Shown: one piece after another, positions 1 through 11,078 of the stretch | Layout: every line of letters begins with the position of its first letter | Numbering within the stretch: the stretch's first letter is position 1 | Assembly (NCBI GenBank): GCA_038373885.1 | Contig: JAWZYV010013186.1 | Coordinates: 806,001 to 870,000, forward strand | DNA: 64,000 nt | Direction of reading: 5' to 3' | From: Cheiracanthium punctorium | Taxonomy: Eukaryota > Arthropoda > Arachnida > Araneae > Cheiracanthiidae | Translations under genes and position numbers: made by a program | The notes under the pieces: model-generated | What the model saw: the letters and a program-made list of their open reading frames with translations, nothing else | Databases searched by the model: none | Told to the model about the DNA's origin: nothing

Positions 1-226
1 AAACATTGTTTGCTAAGGAGTACGTGTCTGTGTGTGTGAGTTACAAAAAAAAAAAATTCATATTTATTCACATCATGAAAAGCTTCTGGGGAAAATTGCT
101 TAGATCATTTCATCTTCCTTTTTTTATTACAATTCAAAAGTTTTGGGCTGTTTTTCTCTTAACGGGTCAAGCGATACAAGAACGTGTTCAAACTGAATAA
201 GTAGAAGAAAAAAAAATCCGTCTGAC
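1..226. other. Non-coding edge, nothing recognised
   Basis: A-rich sequence with short poly-A runs. The only frames are short and have no recognisable motif. The stretch abuts the TTAA of the first element. Confidence 0.5.
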
Positions 227-1028
227 TTAACCCTTAATGTGCACGGCGATGGATATTTACATCGCTATGTTTAACCCTTTTAACGCGCAGTGTTCCCGCT
301 CTGGGAACACCCAACTCGGACGTTTTGACTGTTGCCAGTCACGAAGAATAGATTGGATTTCTATAGAAATCGTTGCAGGTGACATCGCTCCACGAGAATC
401 CTTTACTTTTTAGCACGTCATTTTCCCGTCAAAAAATGGTCACGATTCTTTTTAACAGCACTGACATCTTCTGAAAAAGGGAAGAATGCGAAAACAGCTG
501 GATAGATCCGCCCGCCCCATGCTGAAAAAAGGGCAGCCATTGCCATCGCGCGACTGAACGAACAGCAAGAGGGCGAACGATCGAAACGTTCATCGCGGGC
601 CACCGATCTAGAGACCCTTTTTTGACGCACAGCTGTCTGTGCCGCACGAAAAAGGGTCTCTAGATCGGTGGCCCGCGATGAACGTTTCGATCGTCCGCCC
701 TCTTGCTGGTCGTTAAGTCGAGCGATGGCAACGGCTGCCCTTTTTTCAGCATTGGGAAAGGGTTGCGCCTCAAAGGGTTAAACCACGTTCGCTGCCGGAT
801 TAGAGTACCAGACAAATTTCTTATGTCGAACTCACACATAACCTATGGTTTTTGATGATAAATGTTTCGTGTTGTGAATCATAAAAGTGTCGGATATTCC
901 TTTCAAACAGAGTTTTTCGAAAAATTAATGAGTTATTCACAAAATTGACATAGGAAATTTATCTTACTCTCGTGAATATCACATGATCGGCAGAGAAACT
1001 GTTTCAAATTCATGCAACTAAGGGTTAA
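227..1028. mobile_element. TTAA-flanked (piggyBac-like) element, interrupted
   Basis: The left edge is TTAA followed by CCCTTAATGTGCA and the right edge is TGCAACTAAGGG followed by TTAA. The two ends are imperfect inverted repeats flanked by the tetranucleotide that piggyBac-superfamily elements duplicate. The element is split by a younger TTAA MITE at 271-781, and without that insert it is about 290 bp. It has no coding capacity. The superfamily is inferred from the TTAA sites and the CCC start only. Confidence 0.6.
271..781 (+). mobile_element. TTAA palindromic MITE, copy 1 (piggyBac-like)
   Basis: It starts TTAA-CCCTTTTAACGCGCAG and ends GCGCCTCAAAGGG-TTAA. Just inside the left end is a perfect hairpin, GTGTTCCC with GGGAACAC. 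From about 520 to 758 the element is a long inverted repeat: a segment starting GCTGAAAAAAGGGCAGCC and running through CGATCGAAACGTTCATCGCG is mirrored around a short centre near 630-650. Without protein-coding capacity it is a non-autonomous element. It sits inside the older TTAA element 227-1028. Confidence 0.8.
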
Positions 1029-2330
1029 CCACACATTCAGGGATACATGATTCCGGTCTGTACAGTCTTGAATTACCCGAAGGTTTCATTCCCTCACGTA
1101 AGTATGTACGACTTTTGAAACACGACCATAATTATTTTAGATACACATGAACACCGTTCAAAACGTTTTAAGCCATTCACTAACTATATTATATATTACT
1201 ATTTCCCACATAAAGTATTGATTAAAGCCAGGTTTACACGTGGGGTGGTTTGGGTGCTCCCGCCTGCAGTGATGCTACGAGCGATGAAATATCGTTCGCT
1301 GATGGGCTGTCTTCTGTAGCCAATCACGAAGACTGCACTTAGTTCTCAAACACTGCAATTGTGTTTGCGGGATTTACGGTTGGCGGAAAACCTCGTATTG
1401 CGAGCGAGGAGTGCACGTTCGCTCCGAGATATGTTACTCGCGAAAACCTCTCATTAAGATAGATCGCGCTGTAGCGGGAGTTCACTGTAATATATACAGT
1501 TCTTTTACAGGAGCCCTCAAAAGAATTGCAAACATTCCTCTCAATGGACAATTGTTTAAAGAGTATTTCAGAGGCACTAGTTTGTATCAAAGAAAACAAA
1601 ATCGATATCAGGATTACAGAACAATGCTTTCTGTCAAAAACAATGTCTAGCATGGGCACTGAAAAGAAATCCAATACATGACGTTGTATTGGAGTTTTGA
1701 TAGATACTATTCATCCATTTTAAGTACAACACAATAGAAATATAATTTTAAAACTTGAGTCATTCCATAAACTAATAAAGAAAAACGACGTGAAAGAAAA
1801 AAATCTATCAATTATGTTTAAATTTCACAAATATATGGAATTGGGCAATTCCATGAAAGTGTCAACTTTTCAGACATCCCGTCACTTCGAATGACAGTTA
1901 ACATAACAATTCCAACCCTAATATATTTAGGTAGCTCTAAATTGTAATTTTATATTCCTCATCCATCATAATTAAGATTATGTATAGTTTAGAAACAGTG
2001 TTTTTCACAAACGTTTCCAGTACCTTAAAGTTATGTTCACAAAAATGTCGTTCGGTCAAGTGACAACAGTTAATAAAATTAACCCCAATACATTTAAGCT
2101 GTTCTAAACTATAATTTTACATTGCTTATACGTCATATTAAGATACGCATCAATTAAAAACTAAATGGCTTCTTTATTCAGAAAAATCTCCTGTTTTAGG
2201 TACCTATGTAGAATCAAGTTTACCAAAAATTCAATGCCGTCACATAGTAAGAAATTACTTGAAAATTAAAGAATAAAGCAATTTTTTTCAAAATCTTATT
2301 TTCAAAACCAGTCGTGCGCAAACTAAAAAA
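1029..2330. other. AT-rich non-coding stretch
   Basis: No gene is supported. A small hairpin, CCAATAC/GTATTGG, lies at 1671-1692. Opposing open frames near 1340-1670 overlap each other and carry no recognisable domain. Confidence 0.5.
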
Positions 2331-2843
2331 ATCTGGAGTGACTCCACTCGACTTCCCGAACACTTACGATTAAGATCATTACCAAGCACTTAAATAAATT
2401 TTAATCGATGAATAATTCAAACGTATACCAAATTGAAACTCAATCGAATGCACCGTTTAAACGCTTGCGCACTTTCAAGAATTTCTCACCATATGCCATT
2501 ATGCCATAACATAAAAGAAAGTTTTGTCGTAGCCCTGTAGGAGAACTCTAAGTCCTATACACACCCAAATCAATACCGGCCTTAGGATGGTGGTTTATAA
2601 CATATATACCCAATTTGAGCTCAATCGAGTCTACCGTTTAAACGCTAGCGCACTTTCAAGAAATTCCCCCCATAGGCTATAATGTAAAAGAAATCTTTGT
2701 CGTATCCCTGTAGAAAAACTATAAGTCCTATACACACCCAAATCAATACCGGTCTTGCGACGGTGGTTTATGACATATATCCAATTTGAGCTCAATCGAA
2801 TGCTCCGTCCAGGAGCTATCGTGTTCACTCACATACACACAAA

Positions 2844-2883
<40 letters not shown>

Positions 2884-3013
2884 TACATCTCGTAAAAATA
2901 GCATAAATGGATTCAGAAGCCCTCAAAACGTGTAAAAACACCAAAATCTCGAAGTCGAATTTTTTCATGATGACAATACTTTCTTTACATGGTACATGTT
3001 CGGAAAGTAAAAA
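2331..3013 (+). mobile_element. Helentron/DINE-like tandem element, copy 1
   Basis: The 5' end is TCTGGAGTGACTCCACTCG, containing the palindrome TGGAGTGACTCCA, followed by the subterminal motif ACTT(T/C)CCGAACA. Internal units of about 172 bp follow, each with the ACCGGTCTTGCGACGGTGG, GTTTAAACGCTAGCGCAC and TGTCGTAGCCCTGTAG motifs, then a (CA)n tract at about 2838-2880. The 3' end is a hairpin built from ACATG/CATGT and CTTTCC/GGAAAG. Shared structure with nine other copies defines the boundaries. Assignment to Helentron-associated elements is inferred from the architecture. Confidence 0.75.
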
Positions 3014-3025
3014 TCAATTTTCATT

Positions 3026-3314
3026 TTAACCCTTTCGTGGACGGTGTCTAGACGTTCTAGCCACCTGCTTATGTTGTACATGACAAATTTCAGAAGCATT
3101 AGTCAATTTTCCTATGTCTATTTACCAGATAATGGAATTTGCACAAAATGATATTAGGAGGTAAAGTGTCATACATACTTATAAAAATGTTACAGATATT
3201 TAACAGAAAAATTTTCCATGCTTCATTAAATTGACATCAGAAATTTAGCTATCACTCCAGGCATCTGCATAAACGAGAAAATACAGTAGAAGTTCTTGCG
3301 CCAGAAAGGGTCAA
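3026..3314 (+). mobile_element. Possible TTAA-flanked MITE
   Basis: It begins TTAA-CCCTTTCGTGGACGG and ends CGCCAGAAAGGG followed by a degenerate TCAA. Similar CCCTTT...AAAGGG ends occur in the other TTAA elements of the window. Only one copy is seen, so the boundary is tentative. Confidence 0.35.
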
Positions 3315-4432
3315 AATAGCTTCAGGTGAATTGTTTTCATTCTACAAATCAAAATGTCATCGCGCCACATATAGAACTGCTCTGTTGAGAGTTTTCAGCT
3401 TCCCCCCCCCCTTCACTTTAGGGGACAGGGACGGGTGCATAATTTAGGGCCACTCCGTGAAGGTTATTATTGATTTTGTGAAATAAAAAACTTTTCAGTG
3501 AAGAAAATTACGGGGAAAAAAAAATCGTCCCAACTTTTTGACAACTTTCCAAGAGCTTCATTATAATGGCACACACACAAACTTTGGCTAATGGGAGGGG
3601 GGGGGGGTCAACGTTTTGTTATGAAGTACATCTAAGTACGATACAGAAGGCAATGTTCCAAATAGGAAAAGAAGTATGTATTTAGAAATACGGACAAGAA
3701 AGCGTGCTTGTCTGTTATAGAAAAATTGGATATTTTATTCGGATCGCGAGACATTTTATGCAAAAATAAAATCTTTTCCTAACTGCAATCTTATATGAAT
3801 TTTTTTTTTTAAGTTGAATTGTAACTTTATCTGTTTAACAACTTTATAAAAAGGCGTCAGAAACGTGAGAGAACTTATTGAAAAGAATACTTATCGAATT
3901 GAATGCTCTTTTAGAAGTGGCAATTTTTACTCTTTAAATAAATAAATTGCGTGGATTTCATACACATTCAAAAATTAAACTAGAACTAAAAATAGGACGT
4001 CGACACCACGTGATCTGTACGTCTATTTTAAAATAAAATTGCCCGCAAGAAAGCTGGATAATACAGATTTGGAGATTTTTCGGCGAATATAATAGATTAT
4101 CAGCAAGATGGGTTTCCATTTTGGAAACTTAATTTTGGCGGCAAATTGGGCGATATTTAGCCAAAAGTCGCCAATCTTCGATTTGATTTTGACGGTTAAG
4201 GCAAAGCTTCACAAAGGCTATCTTCCTACGAGGTGGGGGGTGCCTTGGGAGGAGAACATTTAAAGGAGTTTTACTGCGTATTCAAGTTGCATTTCGAGAA
4301 AACCGACCAAAACTGTAGACCATTAGATCGGCAGTCGAGCGGTAGGCCAGAACCGTGGACCTTCATGCTTCAGAGATCTACCAAGTTCAGTCTCTCATTC
4401 TCTCTCGGCCCACGTTGCCAATTTTAGTGACG
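3315..4432. other. Non-coding, low-complexity tracts
   Basis: No gene is supported. There are poly-C and poly-G runs at about 3404-3413 and 3595-3607. A segment at 4130-4180 (GCAAATTGGGCGATATTT, then CCAAAAGTCGCCAA) recurs at 55203-55240, so at least part of this is dispersed repeat. Confidence 0.5.
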
Positions 4433-4640
4433 GTTGGCGACAGTAGGGTAGCGAGGATTTTATTTCGGTGGGGGGCTGGGTATCAAATTGTAAGGTAAAG
4501 TTGTTGGCGACAGTAGGGTAGCGAGGATTTTATTTCGGTGGGGGGCTGGGTATCAAATTGTAAGGTAAAGTTGTTGGCGACAGTAGGGTAGCGAGGATTT
4601 TATTTCGGTGGCGGGCTGGTATCAAATTGTAAGGTAAAGT
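4433..4640 (+). repeat. 70-bp direct repeat, three copies
   Basis: Three nearly identical 70-bp units begin at 4433, 4503 and 4573. Each starts with TTGGCGACAGTAGGGTAGCG and runs through TCAAATTGTAAGGTAAAG. Each unit therefore begins with the octamer that flanks the hAT-like element 4441-4732 and continues with the element's own 5' end. Confidence 0.85.
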
Positions 4641-4732
4641 TCAACTGTAAGATAAATATGAAATTCTAAGCCAAAGAAAGGGCCCCATTTCGGGTGGGGG
4701 GGGGCCTGCAGTCCCTTCTGGCTACGCCCCTG
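4441..4732. mobile_element. hAT-like MITE with triplicated 5' end
   Basis: The ends are CAGTAGGGTAGCG and GGCTACGCCCCTG, with flanking octamers GTTGGCGA (left) and CTTGGCGA (right), a 7/8 match consistent with an hAT TSD. The first 62 bp plus the left octamer are present three times in tandem. The C/G-rich interior, a match to GGGCTGGGTATCAAATTG near 38500, and the GGCTACGCCCCTG end link it to the other CAG-GGCGTAGC elements here. Confidence 0.7.
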
Positions 4733-5281
4733 CTTGGCGAGATTATGGGATGGACACCAAAACGTTCTTTTCGCATATTCATTATTATCTCAAAGGAAAA
4801 AAAAAAAATCACGCAGAATTCTTTCTGTAAAATGTAACACATGCAATGCAGGGCCTGACTATAACATTTTTGTGCTCAGGGAACCTTTTCAAATTTTGTG
4901 TCCACATATTTACAGGCCCTAATTGTGACATCATGGGGCCCCGGGGATTCAGATATTTCGGGAGCAACCTCTAAAAAATAAAGCACTACATTAACAAAAT
5001 TATCTAAAATTATAAGCATAACTTGTGTACTCTAACCTTTCTCTTGCACTCCTTAACCCTTTGGGAACGGATTTATTTGAGAAAATATCTGCACGTGGAA
5101 CGGATATAATGTTTGGTTGCTTGGAGTAGTATGTAAAAGCAGAACATTTTACGTAAGAATTTATTTATTTCTAAAAGATTGGTGACATATGTAGTATTAT
5201 AAGATGTCTTCAAGTAATTAGAATTGCAAAACAAAAATAAATAAGAACAATAAAACTAAATGAAATAAATGCAAGCTATAA

Positions 5282-5282
<1 letters not shown>

Positions 5283-5314
<32 letters not shown>
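5283..5314. repeat. Poly-A tract
   Basis: About 32 consecutive A residues directly precede the TCTGG start of the Helentron-like copy. Other copies are also preceded by 6-8 A residues, so the element may prefer A-rich targets or have extended this run. Confidence 0.9.
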
Positions 5315-5322
<8 letters not shown>

Positions 5323-5642
5323 GACTCCACTCGACTTTCCGAACACTTAGGATTAAGATCATTACCAAGCACTTAAATAAATTTTAATCGATGAATCATT
5401 CAAACATATATACCAAATAGAAACTCAATCGAATGCACCGTTTAAACGCTTGCACACTTTCAAGAATTTCTCCCCATATGCCATTATGCCATAACATAAA
5501 AGAAAGTTTTGTCGTAGCCCTTTAGGAGAACTATAAGTCCTATACACACCAAAATCAATACCGGTCTTGCAACGGTGGTTTATAACATATATCCAATTTG
5601 AGCTCAATCGAATGCTCCGTTCAGGAGCTATCGTGCGCGCGC

Positions 5643-5683
<41 letters not shown>

Positions 5684-5960
5684 CACAATACCGTTCTTAC
5701 AATGGTGGTTTATAACATGTACACCCAATTTGAGCTCAATCGAATGTACCGTTTAAACGCTAGCGCGCTTTCCAGAATTTTCCTCCATAGGCCATCATGT
5801 AAAAGAAATCTTTGTCGTAGCCCTGTAGAAAAACTGTAAGTCCTATACACACCCAAATCAATACCGGTCTTGCGACGGTGGTTTATAACATATATACCCA
5901 ATTTGAGCTCAATCGCATGCCCTGTTCAGGAGCTATCGTGTTCACTCACATACAGACAAA

Positions 5961-6011
<51 letters not shown>

Positions 6012-6132
6012 ACATCTCGTAAAAATAGCATCAATGAATTCAGAAGCCCTCAAAACGTGTAAAAACACCAAAATCTGGAAGTCGAATTTTTTCATGATTA
6101 CAATACTGTACATGGTACATGTTCGGAAAGTA
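5315..6132 (+). mobile_element. Helentron/DINE-like tandem element, copy 2
   Basis: It has the same 5' TCTGGAGTGACTCC end and 3' GTTCGGAAAGTAAA end as copy 1. It carries several units of about 172 bp and two (CA)n tracts (about 5645-5682 and 5965-6006), one of them inside the unit series. Open frames over the CA tracts read as His-Thr or Cys-Val repeats and are not genes. Confidence 0.75.
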
Positions 6133-6264
6133 AAAAACAATTACTAATAATTATGCAGAGTGTGATATTTTTCAAAGCAAATTTGGCACCAAGCGTGGTC
6201 ATCCGCTCCTAGGGAATACAAGTGAATGACGTCTCTCAGACGTCAAATGTACCCAAGGGGTTAA

Positions 6265-6815
6265 GCCTAGACGCCAAGCCTGAAAAAATGAAAAATATTT
6301 TGCTTTTCATGATCTCCCCCGCCTAACCTCCGAGCAGTTAATTCATGTGCATCAGCTCACTGTTACGAACCTAATTTTTCAGTAAATCACGTTCAGTACA
6401 TAACATTAAATGCAAAATTAAATGTAAACGTTTTCCCCCTTTATTTTAACACAAGCAGATTCATGAATTATATCATTTCAATCTAATTTCTCAGTTGAAA
6501 CATTTAAGATCTAATAAAAGTTGTGAAGTTCTCAGACACTAGTACTACTCTATCTTATCCAGATATTGGCACAGCATTATTTTCAAATCATGAGCTCAGA
6601 ATACAGTCAAGCGTATTGAAATGGTTAATCAGTTTGCATAAATATTAAGCGTAAATAGTGAAGAGGGAAAAAAAACAGCAGTATTTCAGTAATGAAAGAA
6701 CTTCATGTTTTCTAAAATGATTTAAAAATCGACTCTATGGATTAATTTTAAAAAACTGTTAGGCAATTTTTCAAAAGAAAAATTAGGAGGCCCTGCAAAT
6801 GCGGTGGCCTGGGGC
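6265..6815. other. AT-rich non-coding
   Basis: No gene is supported. The last 35 bp (GGCCCTGCAAATGCGG and following) resemble a fragment of the CAGGGCC...TTATTATCGCA hAT-like family that is complete at 45700-45885. It continues after the nested element at about 6972-7012. Confidence 0.45.
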
Positions 6816-6971
6816 CAGTGGCGTAGCTAGAAACTTTTCATGCGGGGGGGGTGGGGGTTATTTACCCCGTTACGATTACTGCACCTCACATATACATTTC
6901 TATGGCAAAAAATTCCTCATGGGGGGGAGGACTGTGACCCCCTATCCCCCCCCCCCTCGGCTATGCCCTTG
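6816..6971. mobile_element. hAT-like MITE, CAGTGGCGTAGC group
   Basis: The ends are CAGTGGCGTAGCTAG and CGGCTATGCCCTTG, with flanking octamers CCTGGGGC and CCTAGGGC (7/8). The interior holds two G- or C-homopolymer blocks and the family words ATGGCAAAAAATTCCTCATG and TACGATTACTGCACCTCACA. It is non-coding; short frames over it are spurious. Confidence 0.75.
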
Positions 6972-7052
6972 CCTAGGGCAAATGCTCGAATTGCACATGC
7001 GGTAATATGGCTATGTACTTGTAGTTGGCTCAGTTTTTGCCTTCCATCTAAC

Positions 7053-7216
7053 CATGGGCGCCGGCAGCATAAGGCAAGGAGGGGGGCAATGTCCCCCCCT
7101 GGATTTTTGTATGCAGTGTTTTCCCTTACTTTTTTATTGCTCTTTCCAACATGGTAACCATACGTTGAAGTAGTCTTTGCCCCCCCCCCCTCGGAAAAAT
7201 TCTGCCGGTGCCCATG
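7053..7216. mobile_element. hAT-like MITE, CATGGGCGCCGGCAG type
   Basis: The ends CATGGGCGCCGGCAG and CTGCCGGTGCCCATG are inverted repeats. The element is flanked by a perfect 8-bp duplication, CATCTAAC (7045-7052 and 7217-7224). It is 164 bp with G/C homopolymer blocks inside each terminus and no coding capacity. Confidence 0.85.
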
Positions 7217-7224
7217 CATCTAAC

Positions 7225-9189
7225 CAAAATTTGTGTACTCTATTGTGGACACCTGGTCTGAAAAAGGTTCATATTCATGAGATTTGAAAAAAAAATATAT
7301 AAAAAAAAACGCACCACGAAACATTAAAAACAGCTTGACGAAAGGCGGTTTTTCGGGCGAAATGGATCAACTTTTGCAACAGCTGTCAGTGGCTGTCATC
7401 TCCAGTTTCTAAACACAAAAAGAACGGCCCACACAGAACTAATTTGTCGAGAAAGTATGTGGAAACAGTTACGAAGAAAGAATTGAATTTGGGGGGGGGG
7501 GGGAAACACGTGGGCACTCCGCAATAAATGAAAGGACGATATTCTGCGAAACATAAAAAATGCTTTTAAAAACAATACGCGACTCCCTTTAAAAATGTTC
7601 CTAAACGACGACGTTTATGCTCATTTTCAACACTTGTCAACAAAGTTTAAAAAACTCTTGATGATTTCGCTTTTTGTCTTACATCTGTGTTGCACGTATC
7701 ACAAATATAGATTAACGGGGGTCGATCCATGAATTTTCTCAAAAGGTCCCATTTTTGTGAAAACTGTTTATTTTTTTCAATTTCAGTATCTATTTTTGTG
7801 AATTTTCATAACAATTTTTGCAAGTCACTTTTCTTTAAATAATTTACAAAAACAAATAGCGGTTTAGATATCAGGATTGCTGATGGTGGAAGATAGAAAA
7901 ATTGTGTTTTTCTTAAGACACTGTTGATCTAAATCCGATTGTTTTAAGCTTTAAAACTTAATTATATCAAAATAATACTAATTAATTAATAAATAAATAA
8001 CTAAATGATTTAGTTGATTTTATTTGTTGTTTTTAAAAAATAATTACAGTTAACTAATTAAACACACTGAAGTTAAATTCTTAAAAAAATGACCATGGCT
8101 TTTTTCGCCCATTAGGACTACGAGGTTACAGCTAATATTTATTGCTGATTTACCCAAAAATTTGGCCAAAAATCAATTTTCTTTTTTAAATATTAAATGA
8201 AAGTCTTAAATTCTATATGATTTGACATCTTATTTTTAATCATATGCCAATAATATCACGAGATATTGTTAATTTTGTTCATACACTCAGCGCAATTTCA
8301 TTGGCAAACGAACTTTTTAAATGGCTTTTTCTCTATGTTCCTATTTTATTCACTTTCATGTTTTAAAAAATTTTTAAATTTTTTTTTTGTGAGTGTATGA
8401 GATAAATATTTAAAAATTTTTGTACGTATTCTTTGTTTATCTAATAAATTTGTGCATGGAATTAGCCTTTAGTTTATTTTTTATTTGAGAAATTATGTTA
8501 TTTTTTATTATTTTACTATATATAACTACATATCAGTAGAAAAATTATATGTTCTATTAAATATATCTAAAAATCCATGCACAGTCTTGTGTAACATAGA
8601 TTTGAAAATCTTTATTGAAAATATTTTTCAAAAATATTTCAAAAATATTTTTAAATTATAGTAGAGGTTTAAAAATAAATAAAAAAATTAAAAATTAATT
8701 TTAAGTGTGCAGTTTAAAATGATTTATTTTTTCAAAATGTACTTTTAGTTGAACTTTGAAATGCATTCAGTTCATTTGTACCATTTTAAATGAAAAAAAT
8801 ATTAAAATGGTAAACTATCCCCTTACGAAGTTATTTGTCCTTAAGGTCACTGACCTCATTCATATGGAAAAATTCCTGTTGTGTAACATTGTATTAACTA
8901 TTTAGTTAAATAAGATTAAAAGAAAACAAAATGACTGGGTTTTTCAAAAAAAATGAATGCGTCCTCACGGCGCAAATGATTGCACCGACACCTTACTTCT
9001 CGTCACCGATGTGAAATGTGACACATTCCATCGCGGCTGCTTCAGTTTCCCCGGGATTACCTCTTTTGTTTTTGTTTTGCCAAAACCTGCTCTTTCAGTC
9101 ATGCTTGAGCAAGAGTTCGTTTTCGCTTTTAAGTAGCGTCGGAATTCCTGATCACCAGACTGTTTTCAATTCTTCAAATTTAAAACTCC
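7225..9189. other. Very AT-rich non-coding block
   Basis: About 2 kb of AT-rich sequence with long A and T runs and no supported gene. At 7735-7880 it holds a decayed fragment of the interspersed family with the words GGTCCCATTTTTGTGAAAA, TGTGAATTTTCATA and AAAATAATTTACAAA, seen also at 12885, 19404 and 24475. Confidence 0.55.
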
Positions 9190-9196
9190 GTGGATA

Positions 9197-9499
9197 TAGA
9201 GATGAGTTCGGGCTCCTTTTTTGAAGCCCGAGCAATATTATTAAAGTTGGAGCCCGAGCCCGAAATTTCAGCTAAAGACAAATAAAATTGACTACTTCAT
9301 TAAGAGGATACAATAAATTTTGGAGCTTCACACACCTTCTAGTCCCCGGTGCCGCTATTTTTTGAAAAAAGTACGTCTATTAATCCCATGAATCACTTTT
9401 TAAAATCTGTTTCAAGGAGTATGTTCAACAAAGGAGAAATTTTTCACGAGCCCGAGTCGGGCCCGGGCTCGGGCTCGGGCTGAGCCCGTCTCATCTCTA
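9197..9499 (-). mobile_element. hAT-like MITE, TAGAGATGAG (GC-rich ends), copy 1
   Basis: Its termini TAGAGATGAG...GGGCTC and GAGCCC..CTCATCTCTA are inverted. Seven bases, GTGGATA, are duplicated on both sides (9190-9196 and 9500-9506); the eighth has probably been lost. Subterminal arrays of the hexamer GGGCTC/GAGCCC flank an AT-rich core. Three other copies in the window have perfect 8-bp TSDs. Confidence 0.8.
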
Positions 9500-9539
9500 G
9501 TGGATAAGTCACCTCACATTACTGAGTAGAAGTCAGTGC

Positions 9540-9840
9540 AGGGTCCTAGCTGTAGGGGGGGGGTCTCCCCCCCCAACACTCGCAAAAATATTATAATACT
9601 GCGCAAAATTAGTTACCAAGTTGGGAAATTTGGTAAAAAAAAAAATAATAATAAAAATAAAAATAATGGAAACTACAACTTACTTTCTATTTTTGGTACT
9701 TGGAAAAAGTAAAAAGTTGGTAATATCGTTTATAAAAAAAATAAGGTATATAACGGTAAAAACCGATATCTGACTTGGCAGTTTTTTTTTTTTTTTGGGG
9801 GGGGGAAGATGTCGATAAAGTCTTATCAATAGCTCTAAGC
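9540..9840 (+). repeat. Dispersed repeat, copy 1 (partner 11079-11390)
   Basis: A G-run/C-run head is followed by CACTCGCAAAA, then AAACCGATATCTGACTTGGCAG, then a poly-T/poly-G block and GATGTCGATAAAGTCTTA. The same words in the same order occur at 11079-11390. It is probably a decayed transposon; no termini could be fixed. Confidence 0.5.
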
Positions 9841-10416
9841 CAGAGGTAGTCGAAGCGGGACATCGTCCCCCTACTTTTTCATTTCAGCCCATTCCCCCCC
9901 CCCCTACACACACATTTTTGCGGGGACGCTCATTTTCTAGGTTTTTAAAAAACTCTACGAAGAAACTTAAATTTTCGTTTTGTTCGCTCGGCAAAACCAG
10001 AAGGGAGCTTTTGGACTCCTTGAATAGAAGAAGATTGCAAGAATCACCTACACAATCCCAATAGTAAACCGATCGGGAAAATATATCCTTAAAAATAGAA
10101 TAGTATAATCTTGCCAAACTCACTCTTCGTGAAAAAATGCCCTCCCGAATGGCCGAAAAAGGAACCAAAATCGGGGTAGCGAAGAGTCACGTACAACCAA
10201 ATCCAAAAGAAAATCTGTCACTTGGACACTGGGCTCTCGATCCATGTGGATGGACAAAATGAAGTAGCTGACACTGTCGATCAAAATGACTTTGTTATGA
10301 CTATTGACAAATAATTCATAATTTAACAATGAGCTCATTTTAATTCATACGCAAACAGTAGTTCAATTAGTTTTATGGGTTGTTTAAGGATCCATTACAT
10401 TGAATGAATCCATAAG
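9841..10416. other. Non-coding, no feature recognised
   Basis: Two overlapping minus-strand frames (about 9884-10338) lack a recognisable domain, convincing start context or splice signals. I see nothing definite. Confidence 0.4.
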
Positions 10417-10854
10417 CAGGGGCGCACACAAGGGGGGTGGTCCAGGGCGTCCGGACCCCCCCCCCCAATCACCTTTGATATTTTTTCCCCCGATTGATTA
10501 TAATCCTATATCTATAGTAAATAATACAATTCCAAAAAATGGTAGCAATAGTTTCAGTTCTAATAATTAAAAAAAGAAATTTTTTTTCTTGTTTTCCTCA
10601 ACTTTCAAAAACGAACTGAAAGCGAACATAAAACACCATCTTATTCTCAAAACGAAACAAGTATTACTTTACTTCCTATTGTACTGTGTAGTGTATTCTT
10701 AGGGAACTGGATGGGGCCAGTTTTGATGAATTCCATCTAATGAAAACGAGCTCTTTCTTCACTGATTTTTGACAGTCTGGAACATCCCTAAAAGTTGGAC
10801 CCCACCACCGTAAAAGTTGGAACCCCCCAGCCAAAAATACTGTTTGCGCCCCTG
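10417..10854. mobile_element. hAT-like element, CAGGGGCGCAC type, copy 1
   Basis: The ends CAGGGGCGCACAC and GTTTGCGCCCCTG are flanked by the perfect 8-bp duplication TCCATAAG (10409-10416 and 10855-10862). At 438 bp, with homopolymer blocks near the ends and an AT-rich core, it has no transposase. Confidence 0.85.
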
Positions 10855-11078
10855 TCCATAAGTAAAGGTTAAGCTTCATCAAAAATGAGCGTATCCCCCT
10901 CCCCCCCCCCAATTTTTTTTTTTTTTTTTCTTGGGACTGACACTGGTAGAGACAGGCACTCATTTACGCAATTATACGTTGTCCATCACTGCAAGGAGAC
11001 AAAAATAGTGGCGTTTGGTAGCACGGCCCCATACACATACTATATGAAAAAGTTCCAAAATAGCGTACTTTTCAAGCC

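Larger units (their letters stand above)
5053..6264. mobile_element. TTAA-flanked element split by a Helentron-like copy
   Basis: The left end is TTAA-CCCTTTGGGAACGG and the right end is GTACCCAAGGGG-TTAA, an imperfect inverted pair. Removing the nested element at 5315-6132 and its poly-A leader leaves about 390 bp. It is non-coding. The piggyBac-like assignment rests only on TTAA and the terminal C/G runs. Confidence 0.5.

Noticed and set aside
5567..6147. Open frames rich in His-Thr or Cys-Val repeats (also at 30261, 36179, 36213)
   Set aside because: They are translations of (CA)n/(GT)n microsatellites inside the Helentron-like elements.
6361..6430. TGTTACGAACC at 6361 as another LTR start
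   Set aside because: No matching ...AACA end with a duplicated tetranucleotide was found within reach.
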